Shown piece by piece: positions 1 to 6,861 of a stretch of 20,825 nt of DNA; position 1 is the stretch's first letter; every line of letters begins with the position of its first letter. A model generated the notes under the pieces. It worked only from the letters and a program-made list of their open reading frames with translations, was not told the DNA's origin and searched no databases. The DNA lies in IMG/VR virus record IMGVR_UViG_3300020473_000156, positions 1 through 20,825 of that record, one strand, 5' to 3'. This stretch comes from a virus. Made by a program: the position numbers and the translations under genes.

Positions 1-203
1 TCGATTTGAGGCATTACAGCTGCCAATTTATCCAATGGATTACCTTCATAAGCAACACCACTGATATCATTTTTAACAAGCCAATCACAGGCTGCTTTTA
101 ATTCATGAGCAGAAGCTTCTCCACTCTTTATTCTTTTAAGGAATTCAGTTGTAACGAGCCGATGTAGCTCGTTAAACTGTTCTTCCGTAGCTCTTTTAGC
201 CAT
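1..203 (-). CDS. gp18: Small terminase subunit (DNA maturase A, T7 gp18-like), partial
   Basis: The first 67 residues are visible, starting MAKRATEEQFNELHRLV; the C-terminus lies beyond the left edge. The sequence is mostly helical, and the stretch KSGEASAHELKAACDWL followed by NDISGV is the pattern I know from small terminases of T7-like marine phages. The protein would recognise concatemeric phage DNA and guide the large terminase to it during packaging. The ATG overlaps the stop of the gene before it as TAATG, so translation is probably coupled. The position downstream of the tail genes matches gene 18 in T7, and the large terminase (gene 19) would be expected next, outside the window. Assignment rests on recalled family patterns and gene order. 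Confidence 0.8.
   Translation of the reverse strand, partial: MAKRATEEQFNELHRLVTTEFLKRIKSGEASAHELKAACDWLVKNDISGVAYEGNPLDKLAAVMPQI
152..174 (-). repeat. Perfect 8-bp inverted repeat inside the terminase gene
   Basis: TAACGAGC and GCTCGTTA flank a 7-nt loop within codons about 10 to 17 of the small terminase gene. The repeat is seen directly; no T-run follows it, so it is not an ordinary terminator. It may be chance or a local mRNA fold. Confidence 0.35.
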
Positions 204-364
204 TATGTTTTAGGAAATAACTGTTTCTCCAGAAATTCTACTGCTTTATCATCCACAGTGTTATCGGTAGTGGAAACAAGCTTCTTTAAAATATCAACAA
301 TCAGTCTTTTAACTGATTCAGAAGTTGCGAATTTGAGTAGGATAGGCTTAATTAGTAGAATCAT
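203..364 (-). CDS. Conserved-type 53-aa phage protein, function unknown
   Basis: Starts MILLIKPILLKFATSESV and ends FLEKQLFPKT. The first 12 residues are hydrophobic and the rest is a Lys-rich amphipathic helix followed by an acidic turn around TTDNTVDD. The ATG overlaps the TGA of the upstream exported-protein gene (ATGA), and its TAA overlaps the terminase ATG (TAATG), so it is translationally linked on both sides. That tight coupling is good evidence that it is real despite its size. I recall similar small proteins in cyanophages but know no function. The amphipathic, membrane-seeking N-terminus would suit a lysis accessory or membrane-surface role, which is only a guess. Confidence 0.75.
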   Translation of the reverse strand: MILLIKPILLKFATSESVKRLIVDILKKLVSTTDNTVDDKAVEFLEKQLFPKT

Positions 365-1047
365 TTCTTCTTAGTGGGTTGTTTTTGTTTATCTTGTGCT
401 GATAAAACAGCAATTGGCACTACATCATTACAAAGTGAGACAAAATCAGTTCCCGGTTTAAGTGTAAAACCTCTTTGCATGAATCTTGTGCAGTTATCTA
501 TGCGAACAAGCTCATAATCGAGCCGTTGTTTTTGTAATTCCTTCTCAGCAATCTTTTTACATATATCAACAGACTTTCTATCTAGTGGTACCATGAAAGA
601 CATCTGTACTCCCCAGTTATGAGTTATATTATAAGACTCAGGATCGTACGGTTTACCTTCAGTACCTAGATAATAAGGGGAAAGGCTCATAACGGGACCG
701 TTACAAACCACTCCCCTACCGTATTGTTGCCGTGAAACTCCAGAATTGTTCTGGAATTGAACAGCTTGATTGGTTACATTTCCTGTCGCAGCAGCTGAAG
801 TCTGAGGGTTTAACACTGTATTCCCATCTTCAGCTTTAACTGGTACCCCTGCTCCTATTGAGAGAAGACTGACAAGGAAGTAGTTAGCGAAGTTGTGTCT
901 ATTGTTCTGTTTATATCTGTCACTTCGATTACTCCTGCAGCTCTGTTCACTATTTCTAGTTGAAAGTTCTGACCGGGAGTTGTTATATCGAAATTGGTTG
1001 CATGATCGTTTATATGACCTGAAGGGGTTATATTGTGACCAGTCCAA
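361..1047 (-). CDS. Exported Cys-containing phage protein; start codon unresolved
   Basis: The reliable part begins near residue 52. NYFLVSLLSIGAGVPVKAED looks like a signal peptide with cleavage after VKA. Next comes a polar stretch around ATGNVTNQAVQFQNN, and then a domain with Cys at about 115, 162, 186 and 206; the C-terminus is Lys-rich. Proteins of this pattern follow a second small exported protein in marine cyanophages, as here. The first about 64 codons overlap the upstream gene in a frame one base back. The only standard start in this frame is TTG at 1047, preceded 12 nt away by GGAGG. There is no ATG, GTG or TTG close to the signal peptide. Residues 1-50 are rich in Arg, Asn and Ser and look like an out-of-frame reading of the neighbour. 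The true start may be that TTG, a frameshift product, or a start lost by an indel. Confidence 0.6.
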   Translation of the reverse strand: MDWSQYNPFRSYKRSCNQFRYNNSRSELSTRNSEQSCRSNRSDRYKQNNRHNFANYFLVSLLSIGAGVPVKAEDGNTVLNPQTSAAATGNVTNQAVQFQNNSGVSRQQYGRGVVCNGPVMSLSPYYLGTEGKPYDPESYNITHNWGVQMSFMVPLDRKSVDICKKIAEKELQKQRLDYELVRIDNCTRFMQRGFTLKPGTDFVSLCNDVVPIAVLSAQDKQKQPTKKK

Positions 1048-1211
1048 CTGGAATAATCGCCTCCGTATACTGTGGTTTGTATGGTTTCTACGATTTGTTG
1101 TGTAGAGTTTGTAGTACTATTCATACTACCTTGGGTGAAAGCAGGGGTGACTGTATTTGCTCTAGCTGCAGCTGGAAATAGTAGCAGCAAAAATAGTAAA
1201 TACTTGTTCAT
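855..1211 (-). CDS. Exported 118-aa phage protein
   Basis: MNKYLLFLLLLFPAAARA is a textbook signal peptide: Lys at position 3, a Leu-rich core and a cleavage site after ARA. The mature part is polar, rich in Thr, Ser and Asn, and probably beta-structured. It contains SWTGHNITPSGHI and ends in TSLSVFSQ, a C-terminal pattern I recall from small cyanophage proteins. Its ATG overlaps the TGA of the holin-like gene (ATGA), showing coupled translation. The 3' end is overlapped by the next exported protein's frame over 193 nt, which is unusual in this otherwise tightly but shortly overlapping operon. Function is unknown. Export and location next to a holin-like gene suggest a role in the periplasm or outer envelope, in lysis or adsorption. 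Confidence 0.75.
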   Translation of the reverse strand: MNKYLLFLLLLFPAAARANTVTPAFTQGSMNSTTNSTQQIVETIQTTVYGGDYSSWTGHNITPSGHINDHATNFDITTPGQNFQLEIVNRAAGVIEVTDINRTIDTTSLTTSLSVFSQ

Positions 1212-1510
1212 TCTGGTTTCTTTTTAGCCATGGGACAATTTACTGGACCTTTTTTATTGTTGTTGCCTGTAGTGAGGCCAAAGGTCGCTAGTGCTCCAGT
1301 AAACACACTAGCAACGAACGTAATATCAGAATTACCTGACTTCTTAACCATAGGTATTTCTACATAGTTCATTGTGATTATAAAACCACTCCAAACTACA
1401 ACACCTAAACGTACAAATGTACCAAGAATTTGTATTTGATGTTCTTGATCCTCTGCCGCATCCTTCAATTTACCCAGAAGGTTCTTTGGTTTTTCCTGTG
1501 GGGTTTCCAT
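1208..1510 (-). CDS. Two-TM small protein, holin candidate
   Basis: 100 aa from the ATG at 1510; an upstream TTG would add nine residues but lies deep in the preceding gene and is less likely. A charged N-terminus (METPQEKPKNLLGKLK) is followed by a hydrophobic segment at about 28-49 (LGTFVRLGVVVWSGFIITM) and a second at about 62-81 (ITFVASVFTGALATFGL). The tail is short and Lys-rich, ending AKKKPE. Small size, two membrane spans and a basic tail fit class II holins. T7 has its holin (17.5) in the same interval between fibre and small terminase. It overlaps the Pro-rich gene upstream by about 41 nt and the exported-protein gene downstream as ATGA. No endolysin is in the window, so the holin role is inferred from topology and position. 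Confidence 0.65.
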   Translation of the reverse strand: METPQEKPKNLLGKLKDAAEDQEHQIQILGTFVRLGVVVWSGFIITMNYVEIPMVKKSGNSDITFVASVFTGALATFGLTTGNNNKKGPVNCPMAKKKPE

Positions 1511-1958
1511 TAAGTTTCTTTTGTATCCGTTTTGCAATCTGCATAATGATAGGTTTCATTACTTTAACAGTTTGCTTAAATAACGAAGTCACAGTAAGGG
1601 TGGCTATAACGCTCACTGACGCTGTAGTTCCTGCAGTCACGAGTATCTCTTCTTTGGGAACTGGAAACGTTAGGTCAGTGAATGGTATATCTATACGTTT
1701 AACTTCAGCAGCTTCTTGCTTTGGTTTGGGTGGCTTACCTTCTTGTTTTCTTGCTAGTTCTTCTTCCATAATCTCTTCCAAATCAGCTGTAATAACACCT
1801 GTAGGTGGTGCTAAAACACTTGGAGCTACAACTATAGTCGGAAAACTAGGTATATCTGCTGTAGGTTGCTCTAATGTTGGTGTTGCTATATCTATAGCAC
1901 CCGGAATAGTTAAAGCATCAGGTAGAGTTATAGAAGGAAAGAGTGGTTCATCTCCCAT
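1470..1958 (-). CDS. Pro-rich protein with a C-terminal membrane segment
   Basis: 162 aa. Residues 1-58 are a Pro-rich, Ile/Thr-rich stretch with short repeats such as ITLPDALTIPGAID and PSFPTIVVAPSVLAPP. Residues 59-85 are a charged, Glu/Lys-rich linker. After a second Pro-containing beta-like part (IDIPFTDLTFPVP) there is a hydrophobic span at about 104-127 (ILVTAGTTASVSVIATLTV) and a basic amphipathic tail (KRIQKK). This layout suggests an extended, perhaps fibrous N-terminus held at a membrane or virion surface. It sits 5 nt after the halogenase-like gene and overlaps the holin-like gene. I recall proteins of this type in cyanophages listed as structural or hypothetical, but can assign no activity. 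A role at the envelope together with the holin-like and exported neighbours is inference. Confidence 0.65.
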   Translation of the reverse strand: MGDEPLFPSITLPDALTIPGAIDIATPTLEQPTADIPSFPTIVVAPSVLAPPTGVITADLEEIMEEELARKQEGKPPKPKQEAAEVKRIDIPFTDLTFPVPKEEILVTAGTTASVSVIATLTVTSLFKQTVKVMKPIIMQIAKRIQKKLNGNPTGKTKEPSG

Positions 1959-1963
1959 ATTTA

Positions 1964-3025
1964 TTAAGTATTATTTTCCCAAATATCAAATGAAGGTCTC
2001 CCCCATTGTCCGTAAGTTTCATCACCTACAGGTGGTTGGATAGGGGTAAAATCTAGAGTGTTCACATACGACCAAAACGGACTATTAAATTTTGAGCCTG
2101 TTTTGTAATGCCATAAGACAAAGTTTGCAATTGAATCAACTTCTTTATGTAGCAAATGCAAGCATTGAGGAATATCTACTTTATTGATAAAACGATCATA
2201 TCCAACCCTTGCAATATATAAATATAGACCTGTAGCTGTTGCCTCAAGTGGTTCAATAAATGCACATTGATTACCATTTAATAATGTACGTTCACCAACG
2301 AATGGATTGAAAGAACAGTAGTTATCAAACTTCATTGAATGTTCTATTTCATTTACTCCAAAGCGTTCTTGAAAGTCTTTTGTTGCTTCTTCTTTAGAAG
2401 TTAACTCACAATTATATAAATAACCTAAGCTTAATTTATCTTCAATAGGAACTACAAAAGTCCAACCATTAGGAGTTGCTTGTGCTTCTGTCCAAAGCAT
2501 TTCTTTTTTTGGAAGGCTTGCAAGTAAAACAGAATTAATAGGGTTGACAATAGTATCTAAGTTCTCTTTGTCTCTAGCCTTTCGACCACGACAATCAATA
2601 ATAAAATCAGCGTCAATCTCTTTTTCTGGATCAGTTATTTCTTGTTCTATAACATTAAACTTTCCACTAGATAAAACAGCATCACTTAATTTTTTCGGAG
2701 TGTAGTGAATCGATACTTGATCCATTGAGTAGAAGTCATGAAAAAATTCTTCTTTCTTTGTTCCCCATCTTTTATATAATATTCCTGTTTTTAATGTTGC
2801 TCCAATCTTGTTGTTGTACCAATTACAACCTAAAGAATTAGATAATAATTTAGCTACAGGAATAGTTGTTCCCTGACCTACTCGTTCAATTGGGTGGTGC
2901 TCTGAATCGTGATATAAATCAATCTCTAACTCTGGTAAATACTGCCTAAAATGTAATGCACTTAGACAACCAGCATTTCCTGCACCAATAACAGCTAATT
3001 TATAAGCCTTTTGCTGCTGGATCAT
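1964..3025 (-). CDS. FAD-dependent (tryptophan-type) halogenase-like protein
   Basis: 353 aa. An N-terminal dinucleotide-binding motif, AVIGAGNAGCLSA with G14, G16 and G19, binds FAD. ERVGQGTTIP at about 47-56 matches the family's VGEgt-P motif. Lys79 in LKTGILYKRW lines up with the catalytic Lys of PrnA-type halogenases. GWTFVVP (187-193) stands where the family has GWxWxIP, with the second Trp changed to Phe. EPLEAT with Glu261 matches the PLE-S-T active-site motif, and a SPFW motif follows near 315. Flavin halogenases turn FADH2, O2 and halide into HOX, which a Lys directs onto a substrate. Classical members are about 500-540 aa, so this one is compact and may lack part of the substrate domain. 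The VirX1 halogenase of a marine cyanophage is a precedent. The start overlaps the 44-aa gene. Substrate is unknown, and a non-halogenating flavoprotein of the same fold is possible. Confidence 0.8.
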   Translation of the reverse strand: MIQQQKAYKLAVIGAGNAGCLSALHFRQYLPELEIDLYHDSEHHPIERVGQGTTIPVAKLLSNSLGCNWYNNKIGATLKTGILYKRWGTKKEEFFHDFYSMDQVSIHYTPKKLSDAVLSSGKFNVIEQEITDPEKEIDADFIIDCRGRKARDKENLDTIVNPINSVLLASLPKKEMLWTEAQATPNGWTFVVPIEDKLSLGYLYNCELTSKEEATKDFQERFGVNEIEHSMKFDNYCSFNPFVGERTLLNGNQCAFIEPLEATATGLYLYIARVGYDRFINKVDIPQCLHLLHKEVDSIANFVLWHYKTGSKFNSPFWSYVNTLDFTPIQPPVGDETYGQWGRPSFDIWENNT

Positions 3026-3134
3026 GTTGTTTTATATATTTTTCGTAGAAATCACTAATCTCTTTAGCAGTAGGATTGTATAGATCCAGTCTATGTTTTT
3101 TACTATCTGAATCTGTATATTCAACTTGTGGCAT
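3000..3134 (-). CDS. 44-aa hydrophilic protein, function unknown
   Basis: Starts MPQVEYTDSDSKKHRLDLY and ends HDPAAKGL. It is charged, with a helical stretch TAKEISDFYEKYIKQ and no membrane segment or signal peptide. The ATG follows directly after a run of nine A bases and no Shine-Dalgarno is visible. The last 26 nt overlap the start of the halogenase-like gene in another frame, so translation of the two is probably coupled. It fills the space between the Gly-rich protein and the halogenase exactly, and the codons are like its neighbours', so I think it is real. A helper of the flavoprotein is conceivable from the overlap alone; nothing in the sequence proves it. Confidence 0.6.
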   Translation of the reverse strand: MPQVEYTDSDSKKHRLDLYNPTAKEISDFYEKYIKQHDPAAKGL

Positions 3135-3148
3135 TTTTTTTTAGTTAA

Positions 3149-4171
3149 TTAAGATACGGGTAATGCATTGCTTGGGAATGTTCTGGTATTCCCTGGCCAT
3201 ATTATTCTAATTGCTCCTCCAGTACTATCTACATTTTGACCAGAACATTGAGCCGGAACAGCTACTGATCCGAATCCTCCACCGTAGGCATTGTCAGCAT
3301 TTGTGTAAAAATCATGATTATTATTAGGATCCATTTGACTTCTATTATTTGGTTCACCGTATTGCCCAGCATCTCCATCTCTACCACTTTGTCCATTTCC
3401 GCCTTGCTGACCGTCAACAGTACCGCCGGTTCCATTACCAGTACCAGTACCCTCAACTGAAGGATTTGCACCTCCTCCTGTTCCATATAAATGAGAGCCA
3501 CCGCCCCCACCAGAAGTAGTGCAAGCAGCGTGGTTACTTGCGTAATACATAGAAGATCCACCGCCAGCACCGTCATTTTGTCCATTACTCCCGTCTACTC
3601 CTTGGCTGCCACTTTGTGAGCCACCGGCACCAGCTCCACCATTACCAGGTTGAACAGTACCATTTCCGTCTATATATCCATACCCACCAGCTCCGCCACC
3701 AGCACCTCTTGAATAACTCCCCCAAGCAGAGGAAGTTGACCCACCAGCACCACCAGCACCTCCACCATCTCCAGTCCAACTACCACCAGTTTGGGCATTA
3801 CCAGATTGACCTTCAACAAGTATGTTTCCTGCTGCATCTTTGAACCATGTGTGACTTGGATTAGTGTTTTGAGCAAGGTTGGTTGTTTGGATTGCCGCTG
3901 CAACCTGAACAGCATAACTTGTGCCAGGAGAGACAGTTATATTATTCTTCCACCCTAATCCGGCACCACCTCCACCGTGAGGTGTTCCGTAGTTTCCATA
4001 CATTGCACCTCCACCAATACAGACAACCGAAATAGAAGTTACACCAGCAGGACATACCCAAGTAGTTGTATCACTAACCCATGTGTAATCTGAATGTCCA
4101 GAAGTAATAATGGCTTCAGTTCCTACATCTGGACCCCCACCCGCACCTAAGAGCATTTGTTGCATTGGCAT
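3149..4171 (-). CDS. Gly-rich tail-tip/adhesin-like protein
   Basis: 340 aa. The N-terminal domain, about residues 24-95, contains DYTWVSDTTTWVCPAGVTSISVV, a beta-sandwich pattern common at the start of Gly-rich phage tail proteins. About residues 120-270 are loaded with GGG, GAGG and GGAG runs mixed with Asn, Ser and Tyr, as in polyglycine-II type receptor-binding tips. The C-terminus, GGAIRIIWPGNTRTFPSN, is a closing motif I know from marine phage Gly-rich proteins. The ATG overlaps the fibre stop (TAATG), so it is made with the fibre, as T-even gp38-type adhesins follow gp37. It most likely tips or assists the fibre and recognises the host surface. A family match to gp38 is not claimed. 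Confidence 0.7.
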   Translation of the reverse strand: MPMQQMLLGAGGGPDVGTEAIITSGHSDYTWVSDTTTWVCPAGVTSISVVCIGGGAMYGNYGTPHGGGGAGLGWKNNITVSPGTSYAVQVAAAIQTTNLAQNTNPSHTWFKDAAGNILVEGQSGNAQTGGSWTGDGGGAGGAGGSTSSAWGSYSRGAGGGAGGYGYIDGNGTVQPGNGGAGAGGSQSGSQGVDGSNGQNDGAGGGSSMYYASNHAACTTSGGGGGSHLYGTGGGANPSVEGTGTGNGTGGTVDGQQGGNGQSGRDGDAGQYGEPNNRSQMDPNNNHDFYTNADNAYGGGFGSVAVPAQCSGQNVDSTGGAIRIIWPGNTRTFPSNALPVS

Positions 4172-6846
4172 TAGCTTAACCCCGCACCTGAGATGTAACA
4201 GGTAGTTCCATTAACAAATAATAGCGTTGCCATTCCCTTTTGAGCCAAAGTTCGATTACCTGTAGTTGCATCAGCTGAATTGTACATAGTTACACCACTT
4301 CCTTGAGTAATAGTTATGTTAGAAGTTCCGTGATTTAAAATAGTTACAGCATCACCCCCTGACGAATGAAAAACATTAGCTGGAACCGTTACATTGCCGT
4401 TGCAGCCAACATGCTTACCCGCATCTGATGCTACAAGCGTATAAGCTGAAGTTTGCCAATTCTGGGGTATACGTCTTACATCACCCTTATCATCGGTAAC
4501 TGATCCAGTTACGGTTACACCCGCCGCTGTAGTCGTTAATCTGATATTCCCCGAATTGTATAAATAAAGAGTACCCGCTGCCGTTCTATAAATGTCATAA
4601 ACAGAAGTGGTTCCATTATGTGAAGCTATAGACCAATCTCTATATTCTGCATTTCCATAATGGGTGAAGTGAGCATCCCCATCATCAGCTACATAAAATC
4701 TAAAACCAGTACCGACATTATCGTGATATGTCTCATTACCTATTCGACCATACCAGACATTACCATCATCACCAGAAATATTAATGACTGGTCCTGCACT
4801 ACCGTTGTCTGTGAATGAAGCTGAATTAGCGGAAACTGCACTAGCGGAAACTGTACCTGACACCGTAGCTCCAGCCGATGTGGTTTCTATTTTTTTAGTT
4901 CCGTCGTGATATAGCTCTACGGCTCCATCTTTTATAAAACTAGCAGCCGAATCATTTCCAAACTTTATATCAATATTTCCAGAAGCTCCAGTCTTATCAA
5001 TAGTAAAATTAGCTAGTCCGTTATGTTTTACATAAGTATGACCAGGTACACCAGTTAAATGATAAACCTCTAGATCTAAATCATTACCAAATCTAGCGTA
5101 AATATTATCGTTAAAAGCAATGCTTCCACTGAAGGTGCCACCACTTTTAGGCATCAAATTACCAACAGCTGTTACACCACCTTGCCAAGCACTACCGTTA
5201 TAAACTTGTAATTCATTAGAAGATGTATTAAAATATAAATCCCCAGCAGCTAGTGAGTTACTACCACCATCTGTAGAAGGAGCTGAAGAAGCTATTTGAT
5301 ATAAATCATTGAAATTATTAACGCTAGTAAGATTACCTGCAACTGTATTAACATTTGCTATTGAACCTCCAACGTTAGTAACATTAGTATTGTTATTAGC
5401 AACAGTTGTTACGTTAGCTGAAATACCAGCGACTGTAGTTACATTTGCAGAGATACCAGCAACTGTAGTTATATTCCCTGCGATACCTGCAACTGTTGTA
5501 ACTTCAGTTGCTTTAGGTGTTAATCTATGGAATGTATATTCATTTAATGTAGTAGTTGTTTCTACTAACATTCCAAAACCAGCTGCATAAGTAGTGTTTT
5601 GTGTTAAACCAGTTATGTTAACAGCCGTACCACCTACTGTCTGAGCAATACTATTATTACTTGTTACACCGCTTCCTGTAACTATATTTTCAGAAAGTGC
5701 TTTAATACTAACAATAGTGCCAGTACCATTATTTACATCAGGGTTAGCGTTTGGGAAATGATTTTCACTTGCTATTGCAACAAAACCACCTACATCATCA
5801 ACAAGATCAATAATTCTATCATTAATAGCAGCAGTTGTAGCTATTGTTGTATCATTATCAGGAAAGGTATCACCATCTTTAATGGTATCCCCTGTGCTTA
5901 CATTAAAGTATCTAGCATCAGAAGCTGATGTTGTAAAAAATGTAGAATCATCAACACTATGTGCAGCTTGTTCAGCATTAGTTACTGCAATTGATGCATC
6001 CAAAGAAGTAGCTGTAGCATTACCTTGTAGATCACCAACAAATCTGGTAGCACTTAAATAACCTGTTAAAGGGTTATAGGTAAAAGTATTGTCAGTTTCT
6101 CCAGCTAATGAACCTGTAGCAGAACCTACAAATAAAGGATAATGTGTTGCATCTGTGCTAGTATCTTGCGTAACAGTAACAGTAGCCGCATTACCAGTTA
6201 GATCACCTGTAAATGTAGAAGCTGTGACTGTACCATCAAAAGTAGCTGCACCAGTAACATCTAATGTACCGGGTATATCTATATTACTAGTCCATTCAAC
6301 ATCACTACCATTTGAAGCTGTTTGTATTATTTGTCTAGCAGCACCATCTTGTAAATTACTTACTGGTAGTTCTGTAATCTTTGCAGTTATTCTATTCTCA
6401 ATTGCTTTAGTAGTAGCAATTCTAGTATCATCTGTTGTATACCACGTTTCGGTACTCTCTATTGTTTCATCACCTTCTGACCAAGCCTTACCTAATTTGT
6501 CATGTGCTTCTTGTGTTACATATAAATTCTGTAAAGCATTTTCATTTAAATCATTAGCTCGTATAGCTGAACCGGGGTAGAAAGTAGCTCTTAAAGCTTC
6601 ATCGTTTGTATCACGATAAAGCCTTATAGCTACTGAACTTTTTGGTGCTCCACCAGCTTCTTGATAAGTTGTAGCACCTCCTGAAGGAGCACTAAATCTT
6701 ATTGTAGTGGCATTATGTAAGGACCAGTTAGTTGTAATAACGCCTCCAAGACTTACTTTAATGTCTGTTTCGGCTAAATATGGGAATGTAAAAGAGTAAT
6801 CGACGGTGGAACCGTTACCCGTAAAAAGATTTTCAATTGTTGCCAT
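4171..6846 (-). CDS. gp17: Tail fibre protein (T7 gp17-like N-terminus)
   Basis: 891 aa, against about 553 in T7. Residues 1-135 carry the T7-type fibre attachment domain: ENLFTGNGSTVDYSFTFPYL, then RLYRDTNDEAL and the helix NENALQNLYVTQEAHDKLG. The shaft has several beta repeats, including a VxGDLxGNA type near 212-275 and a tandem 10-residue array at 450-509. A DLYFNTSSNELQVYNGSAW box lies at 536-554, and LYHDGTKKIETTSAGATVSG at 645-664 is typical of marine phage fibres. The last about 110 residues (from RRIPQNWQTSAYTL) form a separate terminal domain, probably receptor-facing. AAGG upstream of the ATG acts as a Shine-Dalgarno, 15 nt after the gp16-like gene. A Gly-rich adhesin-like gene follows with TAATG overlap. 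Confidence 0.9.
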   Translation of the reverse strand: MATIENLFTGNGSTVDYSFTFPYLAETDIKVSLGGVITTNWSLHNATTIRFSAPSGGATTYQEAGGAPKSSVAIRLYRDTNDEALRATFYPGSAIRANDLNENALQNLYVTQEAHDKLGKAWSEGDETIESTETWYTTDDTRIATTKAIENRITAKITELPVSNLQDGAARQIIQTASNGSDVEWTSNIDIPGTLDVTGAATFDGTVTASTFTGDLTGNAATVTVTQDTSTDATHYPLFVGSATGSLAGETDNTFTYNPLTGYLSATRFVGDLQGNATATSLDASIAVTNAEQAAHSVDDSTFFTTSASDARYFNVSTGDTIKDGDTFPDNDTTIATTAAINDRIIDLVDDVGGFVAIASENHFPNANPDVNNGTGTIVSIKALSENIVTGSGVTSNNSIAQTVGGTAVNITGLTQNTTYAAGFGMLVETTTTLNEYTFHRLTPKATEVTTVAGIAGNITTVAGISANVTTVAGISANVTTVANNNTNVTNVGGSIANVNTVAGNLTSVNNFNDLYQIASSAPSTDGGSNSLAAGDLYFNTSSNELQVYNGSAWQGGVTAVGNLMPKSGGTFSGSIAFNDNIYARFGNDLDLEVYHLTGVPGHTYVKHNGLANFTIDKTGASGNIDIKFGNDSAASFIKDGAVELYHDGTKKIETTSAGATVSGTVSASAVSANSASFTDNGSAGPVINISGDDGNVWYGRIGNETYHDNVGTGFRFYVADDGDAHFTHYGNAEYRDWSIASHNGTTSVYDIYRTAAGTLYLYNSGNIRLTTTAAGVTVTGSVTDDKGDVRRIPQNWQTSAYTLVASDAGKHVGCNGNVTVPANVFHSSGGDAVTILNHGTSNITITQGSGVTMYNSADATTGNRTLAQKGMATLLFVNGTTCYISGAGLS
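5320..5499 (-). repeat. Six tandem 30-bp (10-residue) repeats in the fibre shaft
   Basis: Residues 450-509 of the fibre repeat TTVAGISANV. The two central copies are identical at protein level and the outer four (TTVAGIAGNI, TTVANNNTNV, TNVGGSIANV, NTVAGNLTSV) have drifted. The regular Val/Ile spacing suits a beta-helix or trimeric beta-prism shaft. The DNA copies differ at third positions, so this is an old expansion, not a recent one. Confidence 0.8.
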
Positions 6847-6861
6847 AATACCTTGTGTTGT

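Noticed and set aside
855-1047. Programmed -1 frameshift joining the two exported proteins
   Set aside because: The frames are in the right relation, but I found no X-XXY-YYZ slippery heptamer and no obvious stimulatory hairpin. It is kept only as one option in the finding on the missing start.
1511-1537. TTG start for the holin-like protein
   Set aside because: It would add nine residues within the preceding gene. The ATG at 1510 gives a compact two-TM protein of normal form.
1417-2043. 208-codon open frame on the plus strand
   Set aside because: It lies opposite the Pro-rich and holin-like genes and simply mirrors their codons. No Shine-Dalgarno or family pattern was seen, and all neighbours are on the other strand.
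3262-3915. Additional minus- and plus-strand frames inside the Gly-rich gene
   Set aside because: GGN-rich coding DNA rarely has stops in other frames; the products are Leu/Val/Gln/His-rich with no recognisable order.
5309-6580. Plus-strand open frames opposite the fibre gene
   Set aside because: Their Val/Thr/Pro repeats are the complement of the fibre's 10-residue repeats and Ala/Thr-rich shaft, not independent proteins.
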